From: Planctomycetota bacterium
Lineage (GTDB): Bacteria; Planctomycetota; UBA1135; UBA2386
Direction: 5' to 3'
Assembly (NCBI GenBank): GCA_020425885.1
Contig: JAGQRA010000715.1
Span: 1-5,654, forward strand
Length of the DNA: 5,654 nucleotides
The notes beneath the pieces were generated by a model. It was not told where the DNA came from. It did no database searches and saw only the letters and a program-made list of their open reading frames with translations. A program made the position numbers and the translations under genes. How positions within the stretch are numbered: position 1 is the first letter of the stretch; each line of letters begins with the position of its first letter. Of this stretch, positions 1-5,654 are shown in pieces.

Positions 1-632
1 CGATCTGGTCCTGGCACCGGAAGGCCAAGTCCAACGGTGACGATGCGGCCGCAGTGTTCCGGCCCCGCGCCCTGGATCATGCCGCGCTTCCTGGCGACGA
101 ACGTGACCGTCACCTCGGCGCGGCAGGCGACGCCGAGCACTTCGCCGGTGTCGCCGTGCAGTCCCGACGGGATGTCGACGGCGAGCTTGGGGCCGGGCGC
201 GGCGTTGAACGTCTCGACCCATGCCCGGGCCTCGCCGGTCAACGCGCGCGCCAGGCCGGTGCCGAACAGGGCGTCGATCCAGACCGCGCCGGCCGCGATC
301 GCTGGCGCGACGCCGACGGTGACCGGCCATCCGGCCGCGCGCAGGATCCGCGCCTGCAGCGCCGCGTCGGGCGCGCGATCGGGATCCGGTTCGCCGAGCA
401 GATGCACGGCACATCGATCGGGTCCGAGGTGGCGCGCCACCGCGAGTCCGTCGCCGCCGTTGTTGCCCGCACCGCACAGGATCACGTAGCGCTCGCCGAG
501 CGTGCGCGCGACCTCGGCGACCGAACGGGCCGCGTTCTCCATCAACAGGATCGTCGGCATCTGCAGTCGCGCCGCCGCGTCGCGGTCGATCGCGCGCGCC
601 TCGGCCACGGAGATCACGGGTTCGCCGGTCAT
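1..632 (-). CDS. nnrE: NAD(P)H-hydrate epimerase (YjeF N-terminal domain), 3' end outside window
   Basis: This enzyme epimerises the R and S forms of hydrated NADH and NADPH so that the partner dehydratase can restore the cofactor; it acts in the cytoplasm. Reading the minus strand from the ATG at 632 gives 210 uninterrupted codons to the left edge. Visible family motifs are LMENAAR (residues 30-36), the Rossmann-like CGAGNNGGDG loop (53-62), DALFGTGL (120-127), DIPSGLHGDTGE (153-164, with D153 the expected catalytic Asp) and GRIVTVGLGLP near 195-205. These are the hallmarks of the YjeF_N fold and nearly the whole domain is present. Many bacteria fuse it to a C-terminal ADP/ATP-dependent dehydratase (NnrD); whether that is so here lies off the window. 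The start has no clear Shine-Dalgarno site, and the nearby upstream ATGs (643, 646) are out of frame. It is divergent from the sigma gene. Family identity is secure. Confidence 0.93.
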   Translation of the reverse strand, partial: MTGEPVISVAEARAIDRDAAARLQMPTILLMENAARSVAEVARTLGERYVILCGAGNNGGDGLAVARHLGPDRCAVHLLGEPDPDRAPDAALQARILRAAGWPVTVGVAPAIAAGAVWIDALFGTGLARALTGEARAWVETFNAAPGPKLAVDIPSGLHGDTGEVLGVACRAEVTVTFVARKRGMIQGAGPEHCGRIVTVGLGLPVPGPD

Positions 633-636
633 CGTT

Positions 637-651
637 GCGGCATCATGCCGC
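637..651. promoter_or_regulatory. Perfect 15-base palindrome in the divergent spacer (possible operator)
   Basis: GCGGCAT, one central C, then ATGCCGC: a perfect 7+1+7 inverted repeat. It begins 5 bases upstream of the epimerase start and lies about 68 bases before the sigma-factor start. The placement suits an operator or a 5' leader hairpin for the epimerase, but short palindromes arise by chance in GC-rich DNA and no matching known operator is recognised. Confidence 0.3.
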
Positions 652-718
652 GGCGCCTCACCTGTTGTCGCGACGGCCGCCGATTTGGTGAATAGCATCG
701 GCCCATTCCGACGACTCC
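652..718. other. Divergent intergenic region between epimerase and sigma factor
   Basis: With the palindrome to its left, this spacer separates two divergent genes, so it should hold a promoter for each. It contains the most AT-rich short stretch nearby (about 683-698, ATTTGGTGAATAGCAT). That could supply a -10 element, and TTGTCG at 665-670 is a loose -35 look-alike, but the spacing between them is not canonical. No promoter can be called with confidence. A self-complementary GTCGCGAC lies at 667-674. No strong ribosome binding site precedes the ATG at 719. Confidence 0.35.
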
Positions 719-1246
719 ATGTCCGTGCCCCGCACCTCCCTGCCGACCATGCCGATCACGCCCGCCGAACCCGCGGACTGGGTCGCACCCCACCGCGTCG
801 CCGTCTGGCGCTACCTGCGCGCGCTCGGAGCCGGGGCCGAGGAAGCCGACGATCTCGCGCAGGAAGCGATGCTGATCGGCTGTTCGGCCACCCAACCCGC
901 CCCCGAACTCACCGGCCCGTTCCTGCGCGGCGTCGCCAGGAACCTGTGGCTGAGATCGCGGCGCTGGTGGCGGCGGCGACGCGAACGGGTCATCGCCACG
1001 GCGGTCGAGGAGCTGTGGCTGGCGACTGCCGACCGCGACGCCGGCGACGAGTTGCTCGATCGGCTGCGGCATTGCGTGCAGCTGCTGCCGCCGCGCGCGC
1101 GGCGGGCACTGGAGCTGCACTACCGCGACGAGCTCGGATGGAACGAGATCGCGGCCCAACTCGGCCTCAGGCCCAACGGCACCAAGACCCTCGCCCAACG
1201 AGCCCGCGGGTCGTTGCGCGAATGCATCGAACGGAGGCAGGCATGA
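719..1246 (+). CDS. ECF-family RNA polymerase sigma factor (sigma-70 family)
   Basis: This 175-residue protein should direct RNA polymerase core to a specific promoter set. It has only the two domains expected of an extracytoplasmic-function sigma factor. Sigma region 2 spans roughly residues 25-92, with the core-binding stretch GAEEADDLAQEAM (39-51) and FLRGVARNLWLRSRR (68-82), followed by an arginine-rich run. Sigma region 4 spans roughly 110-172, with LLPPRARRALELHYRDELG (122-140) and then the helix-turn-helix WNEIAAQLGLRPNGTKTL (141-158). The length is typical. There is no C-terminal extension, so regulation is probably by a partner protein. The stop codon TGA overlaps the next gene's ATG (ATGA), implying translational coupling to the LRR membrane protein. 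The ATG at 719 is the first in frame; an internal ATG at 749 is an alternative, and neither has a clear Shine-Dalgarno site. The ECF subgroup cannot be assigned from sequence alone. Confidence 0.92.
   Translation: MSVPRTSLPTMPITPAEPADWVAPHRVAVWRYLRALGAGAEEADDLAQEAMLIGCSATQPAPELTGPFLRGVARNLWLRSRRWWRRRRERVIATAVEELWLATADRDAGDELLDRLRHCVQLLPPRARRALELHYRDELGWNEIAAQLGLRPNGTKTLAQRARGSLRECIERRQA
1233..1237 (+). promoter_or_regulatory. Ribosome binding site of the LRR membrane protein
   Basis: GGAGG lies inside the sigma-factor gene, 5 bases before the ATG at 1243. It is the clearest Shine-Dalgarno site on the plus strand here. It fixes the LRR protein start at the ATGA overlap and rules out the long in-frame extension upstream. 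Confidence 0.75.
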
Positions 1247-2910
1247 ACGCGATCGCGACGGCGAAGGAGCGGCAGCTCGACTGGTTGCTCGGTGAAGTTC
1301 TCGGCGACGTGGTGGCGACCCGCGCCCGCCGCATCGCGAGCGCCGCGGCAACCGCCGGTTCACACCGTTGGCCCACCGCCGCCATGGTCCTGCTCGCGGT
1401 AGCCGCGGCAGTCGGCGTGGCGTGGCTCCGCCAGGGTGACGACGGTCAGGCCACCGTGTCGCCTGCATCGCAACTGCCGCAGAGCGAGCTCGAGTGGCAC
1501 GAGATCATGAACGCGAGCCAGCTCGACACCTTGCCAATCGACGCCCAGAACGTGCGCTGCTTCGACTTCGACGACGCCGCCGTGGCGAGGCTCGCCAGGT
1601 TCACCGCGATCGAACGGCTGGACCTCGGCGGCATGGCCGTGAACGACAAGGGCTACGCGGTCGCGCTGCCGATCACCGACGCCGCGCTGACGACGATCGC
1701 CGGCCTGCCGCGCCTGCGCTGGCTCAGCCTGAAGGGCTGCGAGCAGGTCAAGGGCACGGGTCTGGTCGAACTCGAGAAGCTGGCGCGGCTCGAGCACCTC
1801 GACCTGACCCACACCGCGATCGACTCGCCGGCGCTCGAGCGCCTGCAACGACTGCCGGCGCTGCGCGAGCTGCTGCTCTCGTGGTGCATGCAGTTCCACG
1901 GCCGCTCGCTGGCAGCGGTCGCCGGCATCCCCGGCCTGCGGCGACTCGAGCTGCGCGGCTGCACGACGCTGCGCGCCGCGGACGTCGCGCACCTGGCGAA
2001 GCTGCACGAACTGCGCCACCTCGACCTGCGCGACTGCCAGGGTCGGTTCCGCGGGCAGACCCTGGTGCTCGACGGTGAAGAACCCGACGACCCGCCGCCG
2101 CAGGACGGCATCGGCATCACCGCCGCCAGCATCGCGGCCCTGTCGGGGCTGCAGCTGGAGACGCTGTTGCTCGGCGGCTCCGAATCGCTGACCGACGCCG
2201 TCGGCGACACGCTCGCCAGGATGACGACGCTGCGCGACCTCGACCTGTCGGGCTTGCCGAAGATCACGCCGGCGCTGCTGCCGAAGCTGCCGACCGGGCT
2301 GACCTCGCTCGCGCTCGACAACTGCGCCGGCCTCTACCGCGCGGCGACCGCGGCCGCCGAGCCGACGCCGCTCCGCCTGCCGACCCTGCCGGCATTGCGC
2401 GAGCTGGCGATGCTCGGCGCGAACGGCCACGAACTGAGCTTCGCCCTCGCCGGGCGCCGGCTCACTTCCCTGCGCATCGGAACCATGATCGGACTGCGCA
2501 ATCCCGAGGCGATGCGGCGCGGCTCCGACAAGGTCGGCGCCGCGATCGCCGCGCAACCGGACCTCACCCGGCTCACCGTCGTCGACAGCACCGGCGACTG
2601 GCGCCACTTCCTGAGCGACGTCACCACGCTCGACCGGCTGCGGGAACTGACGCTCACCGTTCTCCACGCCGGGCGAACCGAACTCGAACGACTCGACGAA
2701 TGCACCGGCGTCGAGGCCCTCCGCTTGGTCAATTGCCGACGGTTCGATCAGGCGGTCCTCGACGACTTGGCAGGGCTGCCGCTCCGCGAGCTGACCTTCC
2801 GCGGCACCGATGTCCCCGCCGAACGCATCCGCGCGCTGGCCGGGTCCTGGCCTGGCTGCGAGATCACGCTGACCAACGGCCATCGCTTCCGCGTGCCGAA
2901 GGCGAGGTGA
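1243..2910 (+). CDS. Single-pass membrane leucine-rich-repeat protein, putative sigma-factor regulator or sensor
   Basis: A 555-residue protein of unknown function. Residues 1-44 are predicted cytoplasmic and contain a possible amphipathic helix, RQLDWLLGEVLGDVV, followed by basic residues. One hydrophobic helix follows at about 45-62 (WPTAAMVLLAVAAAVGVAWL). The positive-inside pattern puts the rest outside the cytoplasm. From about residue 120 to the end there are about 15 repeats of LxxLxLxxC/T type, for example IERLDLGG (123), LRWLSLKGC (158), LEHLDLTHT (183), LRRLELRGC (232), LRHLDLRDC (257), LRDLDLSGL (330), LTSLALDNC (353), VEALRLVNC (490) and LRELTFRGT (514). Cysteines recur at the final repeat position. 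An acidic, proline-rich insert near 278-289 interrupts the solenoid. No enzymatic domain and no zinc-binding anti-sigma (HxxxCxxC) motif is seen. The ATGA overlap with the sigma gene suggests it controls that sigma factor; this is inference. It could instead be an unrelated surface or protein-binding scaffold. Confidence 0.85.
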   Translation: MNAIATAKERQLDWLLGEVLGDVVATRARRIASAAATAGSHRWPTAAMVLLAVAAAVGVAWLRQGDDGQATVSPASQLPQSELEWHEIMNASQLDTLPIDAQNVRCFDFDDAAVARLARFTAIERLDLGGMAVNDKGYAVALPITDAALTTIAGLPRLRWLSLKGCEQVKGTGLVELEKLARLEHLDLTHTAIDSPALERLQRLPALRELLLSWCMQFHGRSLAAVAGIPGLRRLELRGCTTLRAADVAHLAKLHELRHLDLRDCQGRFRGQTLVLDGEEPDDPPPQDGIGITAASIAALSGLQLETLLLGGSESLTDAVGDTLARMTTLRDLDLSGLPKITPALLPKLPTGLTSLALDNCAGLYRAATAAAEPTPLRLPTLPALRELAMLGANGHELSFALAGRRLTSLRIGTMIGLRNPEAMRRGSDKVGAAIAAQPDLTRLTVVDSTGDWRHFLSDVTTLDRLRELTLTVLHAGRTELERLDECTGVEALRLVNCRRFDQAVLDDLAGLPLRELTFRGTDVPAERIRALAGSWPGCEITLTNGHRFRVPKAR

Positions 2911-2940
2911 TTCCCGCCGGCGAGGTGGCGGCCGAGTCTG

Positions 2941-4056
2941 GTGCCGCGAGCGCATCGCCGTAGGCTTCGCCACGTGCTCGTCGTCCTGACCCAGGAAGGC
3001 CCGACCTTCGATATCACCCACCTGGTGCCGTCGGCCGCGACCCTGACCGTCGTCCTGATCACGCTCGTCGTGGTCCGGTTCGCGATGGGCAAGATGCCGA
3101 GTTCGCCGACCAAGGGCTTCCGCATCCAGATCACGATGCTGACCCTGTCGCTGACCGGGCTGCTGCTGGTCCTGGTGTCGCTGCCGCTCGGCCAGGAGGC
3201 GCGCCACGATCTGGTGTCGGTGCTCGGCATCGTGCTCAGCGCCGCGATGGCACTGGCGTCGACGACCTTCCTCGGCAACGCGATGGCGGGCATCCAGCTG
3301 CGCGTCGTCAGCGCCTTCCGTTCGGGGGACTTCCTGCGCGTCGGCGAGCACTTCGGCCGGGTGACCGAGCGCGGCCTGTTCCACACCGAGATCCAGACCG
3401 TGGATCGGGATCTGACGACGCTGCCCAACCTGTTCCTCGTCAGCAATCCCTACAAGGTCGTGCGCGCGTCGGGAACGATCATCTCGGCGACGGTCTCGCT
3501 CGGCTACGACATCTCGCGGGTGCAGGTGCAGGAGTGCCTGCTCAGGGCAGCCGAGCGGGCCGAATTGAGCGAGCCGTTCGTGCAGGTCGAGGAACTCGGC
3601 GACTACTCGGTCACCTATCGCATCGCCGGCCTGCTGACCGAGGTCAAGCAGATCCCGACGATGCGCTCGCAGCTGCGCAAGCGCATGCTCGACGAGCTGC
3701 ACGATGCCGGCATCGAGATCCTGTCGCCGACCTACATGACGACGCGCGCCATCAAGCCGACCGCGGTCGTCGCGCCCGAGCAGACCGAGGTGCCGCACGA
3801 ACCGGACGTGCACGCTCCGGTCGCGATCATCTTCGACAAGGCCGAGGACGCCGAGTCGCTGCTGAAGTGCGAGCAGCGCGTCGAGAAGATCGCGGAGGAG
3901 GTCACGGCCGCCGAGGCGCGCGCGAAGGCCGCATCGGGCGAGGCCCGGACCACGATCGAGCGCGAGGTCGAGTCGCTGCGGAGCGAACGCGAACAGCTGA
4001 CCGCGGAGATCGCCGTCATCAAGGAACGGATCCGCCTCGCGCAGGATGGCGCGTGA
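2941..4056 (+). CDS. MscS-family mechanosensitive ion channel with C-terminal coiled coil
   Basis: A predicted inner-membrane channel that would open under membrane tension to release solutes in osmotic downshift. Numbered from the GTG at 2941 (371 residues), hydrophobic helices lie near 32-49, 64-83 and 91-125. The last has the small-residue-rich pore-helix character of MscS (AAMALASTTFLGNAMAG, 101-117) and leads into the MscS beta-domain signature FRSGDFLRVGEHFGRVTERG (126-145). The stretch DRDLTTLPNLFLVSNP (155-170) and an alpha/beta cytoplasmic domain to about 270 follow. Residues about 300-367 are charged and heptad-like (FDKAEDAESLL, then EREVESLRSEREQL), predicting a coiled coil beyond the usual MscS end. 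The start is uncertain: GTG 2941 has a weak GAGGTGG 12 bases upstream, while GTG 2974 would remove a very basic 11-residue leader. It lies 30 bases after the LRR gene, compatible with one operon. The gated solute and any role with the sigma factor are unknown. Confidence 0.87.
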   Translation: MPRAHRRRLRHVLVVLTQEGPTFDITHLVPSAATLTVVLITLVVVRFAMGKMPSSPTKGFRIQITMLTLSLTGLLLVLVSLPLGQEARHDLVSVLGIVLSAAMALASTTFLGNAMAGIQLRVVSAFRSGDFLRVGEHFGRVTERGLFHTEIQTVDRDLTTLPNLFLVSNPYKVVRASGTIISATVSLGYDISRVQVQECLLRAAERAELSEPFVQVEELGDYSVTYRIAGLLTEVKQIPTMRSQLRKRMLDELHDAGIEILSPTYMTTRAIKPTAVVAPEQTEVPHEPDVHAPVAIIFDKAEDAESLLKCEQRVEKIAEEVTAAEARAKAASGEARTTIEREVESLRSEREQLTAEIAVIKERIRLAQDGA

Positions 4057-4091
4057 AGATCGGACGGACCGCGGCGCTCCCGGTTACTTCG
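4057..4091. other. Short convergent intergenic gap
   Basis: Thirty-five bases separate the ends of the converging channel and tail-module genes. I see only a weak 4-5 base stem (ACCG with CGGT) and no T-run, so no intrinsic terminator can be called for either strand. At the right end begins a perfect 8-base tandem duplication. Confidence 0.5.
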
Positions 4092-4100
4092 CTACTTCGC
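4085..4100. repeat. Tandem duplication of TACTTCGC (two copies)
   Basis: Two perfect adjacent copies of TACTTCGC (4085-4092 and 4093-4100; GCGAAGTA on the minus strand) straddle the stop codon of the minus-strand tail-module protein. It looks like a slippage duplication at the gene's 3' end; no function is evident. Confidence 0.7.
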
Positions 4101-4379
4101 CCCGATCGTGGCATCGCCGCCGGCCGATACCGCCACGCCGCCGACCGCACCGGCATCGAGGGTGAAGGCCTGGTGGAAGAACTGCACGCCGATGAGGCCG
4201 GCATCGCCAGGCAGGGCCAACGACCATCCCGCGGCGCCGCCCGGATTGGCGATCGGCCTGCCGACGAGCGGCTCGACGAGCAGCTGGCAGCCCGGCAGGC
4301 CGTAGGGGGCGAGGGCATGCGGCAACGTGCCTCCGGCGACAGGCGCCGCCAATCGGTCTGCGCCGGTCGGCAATCGCAT
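4092..4379 (-). CDS. Small orphan protein resembling a planctomycete secreted-protein C-terminal module
   Basis: A 95-residue protein. Its core, LAPYGLPGCQLLVEP (23-37), GWSLALPGDAGLIGVQFFHQ (51-70), FTLDAGA (72-78) and the VSAGGDATIG ending (84-93), resembles the short beta-rich tail found at the C-terminus of many large secreted proteins in certain planctomycetes, where it may aid export or surface attachment. Here it stands alone, lacking both the usual large N-terminal region and any signal peptide or membrane helix. The start is supported by AGGAG 4 bases before the ATG, and an in-frame stop at 4431-4433 rules out a long extension. It follows recG by 34 bases on the same strand, so it may be co-transcribed. 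It may be a genuine small gene or the remnant of a deleted larger one. Other minus-strand frames here give only low-complexity Ser/Arg/Pro sequence. Family resemblance is from memory. Confidence 0.6.
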   Translation of the reverse strand: MRLPTGADRLAAPVAGGTLPHALAPYGLPGCQLLVEPLVGRPIANPGGAAGWSLALPGDAGLIGVQFFHQAFTLDAGAVGGVAVSAGGDATIGAK

Positions 4380-4383
4380 GGCA

Positions 4384-4388
4384 CTCCT
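4384..4388 (-). promoter_or_regulatory. Ribosome binding site of the small tail-module protein
   Basis: AGGAG on the minus strand, 4 bases upstream of the ATG at 4379. It sits in the 34-base gap after the recG stop codon and supports independent initiation of the 95-residue frame. Confidence 0.6.
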
Positions 4389-4413
4389 GAGACGGCAAAG
4401 GGCCGAGGCGTGA

Positions 4414-5654
4414 TCATAGCCCCGAACGCGCTACCCGCACCGCCTCGCGCACCCGCAGCAGCAGCTCGAGGTCCTCGCTCGGATCGAGCGCGCGCAGATC
4501 GACGAAGCCGCTCTGTGCGGTGCCGAGCAACTCGCCGCTGCCGCGGATGGCGAGGTCGCGTTCAGCGAGTTCGAAGCCATCGGTGGTGCCGCTGACCGCG
4601 GCCACCCGTTCCGTCCGTGGCCCGCACAGCAGGCACAGCCCGCGCCGGTGACCGCGCCCGACCCGACCGCGCAACTGGTGCAGCGTCGCGATGCCGAAGC
4701 GATCGGCAGAGACCACTACCATCAGCGTCGCCTCCGGTACATCGACACCGACCTCGAGCACGGTCGTGCCGACGAGGACATCGATCACGCCGTCGCGAAA
4801 CGCGGTCACAACCTGCTGCCGCTCGCCCGGCTTCATGCGGCCGTGCACGAGCCCGCAACGGAAACGAGCCTGCAAGGTCGCGTGCAGCTTGACGACGCCG
4901 CCCTTCTCGCCGTCCTCACCGACGGCGGGGCAGACGACGAAGACGCGGCCGCCGCGCCGCACCGATCGGGCGATGCTGGCAACTGCGCGCCCCCACTTCG
5001 CGGTCGCCAACCAGATCGCGGGCACGTCGCGGTGCCCCGGCGGCCGCTGGCGCAACGACTCGCCGTCGAGGTCACCGAACAACGACAGCGCCAGCGTGCG
5101 CGGGATCGGCGTCGCCGTCATCACCAGCACGTGCGGGTTGTCGCCCTTGCCGACCAGCGCCATGCGCTGGCCGACGCCGAAGCGATGCTGCTCGTCGACG
5201 ATGGCCAGTCCGAGCTGCGGCAGCTCGACCGCCGACGAGATCAGCGCGTGGGTGCCGAAGGCGAACACCGCGCCGGGCCGCGCCATCTCGGCGGCGAGCT
5301 CGGCGCCGAGGTTCTTGCGCGTCGTCGCCGTGAACAGCACGACGCGGACGTCGCTCGCTGCGAGCCAGCGGGACACCGTCGCGAAGTGCTGCTCGGCGAG
5401 CAGCTCCGTCGGCGCCAGGAAGGCCACCCGGCCACCGCGGGCGAGCACGGCCAATGCGGCGGCGACCGCCACCGCGGTCTTGCCGGTGCCGACGTCGCCT
5501 TGCAGCAACACCCCCATCGCCGACGGCCCGGCGAGGCGGTGCCACAGCGAACGCACGGCCCGGTCCTGGTCGCCGGTCAACGCCAGCGGGATCCGCGCCA
5601 GGATGCGCGCGGCCAGCTCGTCGTCGACCGGGAAGGCCCGCGCCGGTCGTTGCG
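4414..5654 (-). CDS. recG: ATP-dependent DNA helicase RecG, C-terminal part (5' end outside window)
   Basis: RecG remodels stalled replication forks and migrates branched DNA such as Holliday junctions. The frame is open from the right edge, giving 412 codons; the N-terminal wedge domain lies outside. Numbering from the first complete codon, visible elements are the Q-motif region LALTGDQ (23-29), Walker A GDVGTGKT (52-59), motif Ia APTELLAEQH (80-89), the DEQHRFGVGQR box (153-163), TATPIPRT (179-186), GLVHGRMKPGER (267-278), GTTVLEVGVDVPEA (295-308), HQLRGRVGRG (325-334) and the RecG-specific translocation region DGFELAERDLAIRGSGELLG (358-377) with QSG (380-382). Together these separate RecG from Mfd and PriA. 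A TTG at 5580 is internal, since homology continues upstream (PVDDELAARILARIPLALTG). The protein ends about 30 residues after QSG, roughly half the tail of E. coli RecG. The small tail-module gene follows on the same strand. Confidence 0.96.
   Translation of the reverse strand, partial: QRPARAFPVDDELAARILARIPLALTGDQDRAVRSLWHRLAGPSAMGVLLQGDVGTGKTAVAVAAALAVLARGGRVAFLAPTELLAEQHFATVSRWLAASDVRVVLFTATTRKNLGAELAAEMARPGAVFAFGTHALISSAVELPQLGLAIVDEQHRFGVGQRMALVGKGDNPHVLVMTATPIPRTLALSLFGDLDGESLRQRPPGHRDVPAIWLATAKWGRAVASIARSVRRGGRVFVVCPAVGEDGEKGGVVKLHATLQARFRCGLVHGRMKPGERQQVVTAFRDGVIDVLVGTTVLEVGVDVPEATLMVVVSADRFGIATLHQLRGRVGRGHRRGLCLLCGPRTERVAAVSGTTDGFELAERDLAIRGSGELLGTAQSGFVDLRALDPSEDLELLLRVREAVRVARSGL

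Noticed and set aside
37..695. Plus-strand open frames over the epimerase region
   Set aside because: The minus strand clearly encodes the YjeF N-terminal domain with its motifs; the plus-strand frames are compositionally biased shadows.
502..1242. A 247-codon in-frame extension upstream of the LRR protein
   Set aside because: It overlaps the epimerase and the whole sigma factor in other frames, encodes low-complexity Arg/Ala sequence, and the GGAGG site at 1233-1237 supports the start at 1243.
1360..3813. An 817-codon open frame on the minus strand across the LRR and channel genes
   Set aside because: It is opposite two well-supported genes, reads as arginine/glutamine/alanine-rich sequence with no domain, and is what GC-rich codon bias produces on the antisense strand.
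4066..4086. Possible terminator hairpin in the convergent gap
   Set aside because: The stem is only 4-5 pairs with a large loop and there is no T-run on either strand.
4019..4417. A 132-codon minus-strand frame whose ATG overlaps the recG stop (ATGA)
   Set aside because: The overlap is tempting, but the product is low-complexity Ser/Arg/Pro sequence and it runs into the channel gene; the 95-residue frame in the same region has a ribosome binding site and a recognisable module.
3534..4595. A long plus-strand frame covering the channel end, the small gene and the recG end
   Set aside because: It conflicts with three better-supported genes and contains only Arg/Gly/Ala-rich shadow sequence.
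5575..5580. RecG beginning at the TTG at 5580
   Set aside because: The reading frame and RecG-like sequence continue upstream to the window edge, so the TTG is an internal leucine.

Overview
The window is strongly GC-rich and densely coding on both strands. The gene content suggests a planctomycete-like bacterium. Three things point that way: an ECF sigma factor paired with a membrane-anchored leucine-rich-repeat protein, weak or absent Shine-Dalgarno sites at several starts, and a short protein resembling the C-terminal tail module repeated in many secreted planctomycete proteins. This assignment rests on family resemblance recalled from memory and was not tested by a search.

Layout. Positions 1-632 (minus strand, running off the left edge) encode the N-terminal part of NAD(P)H-hydrate epimerase, a nicotinamide-cofactor repair enzyme. 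An 86-base divergent spacer (633-718) holds a perfect 7+1+7 palindrome. Then three plus-strand genes follow closely: an ECF sigma factor (719-1246); a single-pass membrane LRR protein (1243-2910) whose ATG overlaps the sigma stop codon; and, about 30 bases on, an MscS-type mechanosensitive channel with a long C-terminal coiled coil (2941-4056). Converging on these from the right, minus strand, are the C-terminal 412 codons of the RecG branch-migration helicase (4414 to the right edge) and, just downstream of it, a 95-residue orphan tail-module protein (4092-4379).

How they may work together. The overlapping sigma/LRR pair looks like a sigma factor and membrane regulator. The LRR protein has a short cytoplasmic N-terminus, one membrane helix and about 15 LRRs predicted outside the membrane, in the place where an anti-sigma factor usually sits. 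The channel may be co-transcribed, which would suggest an envelope-sensing theme, but this is inference from spacing only. The epimerase and RecG are housekeeping functions with no visible link to the sigma cluster. This sigma-LRR(-MscS) unit is the best candidate here for an undescribed system. No RNA gene, CRISPR array, insertion sequence or convincing terminator was seen.
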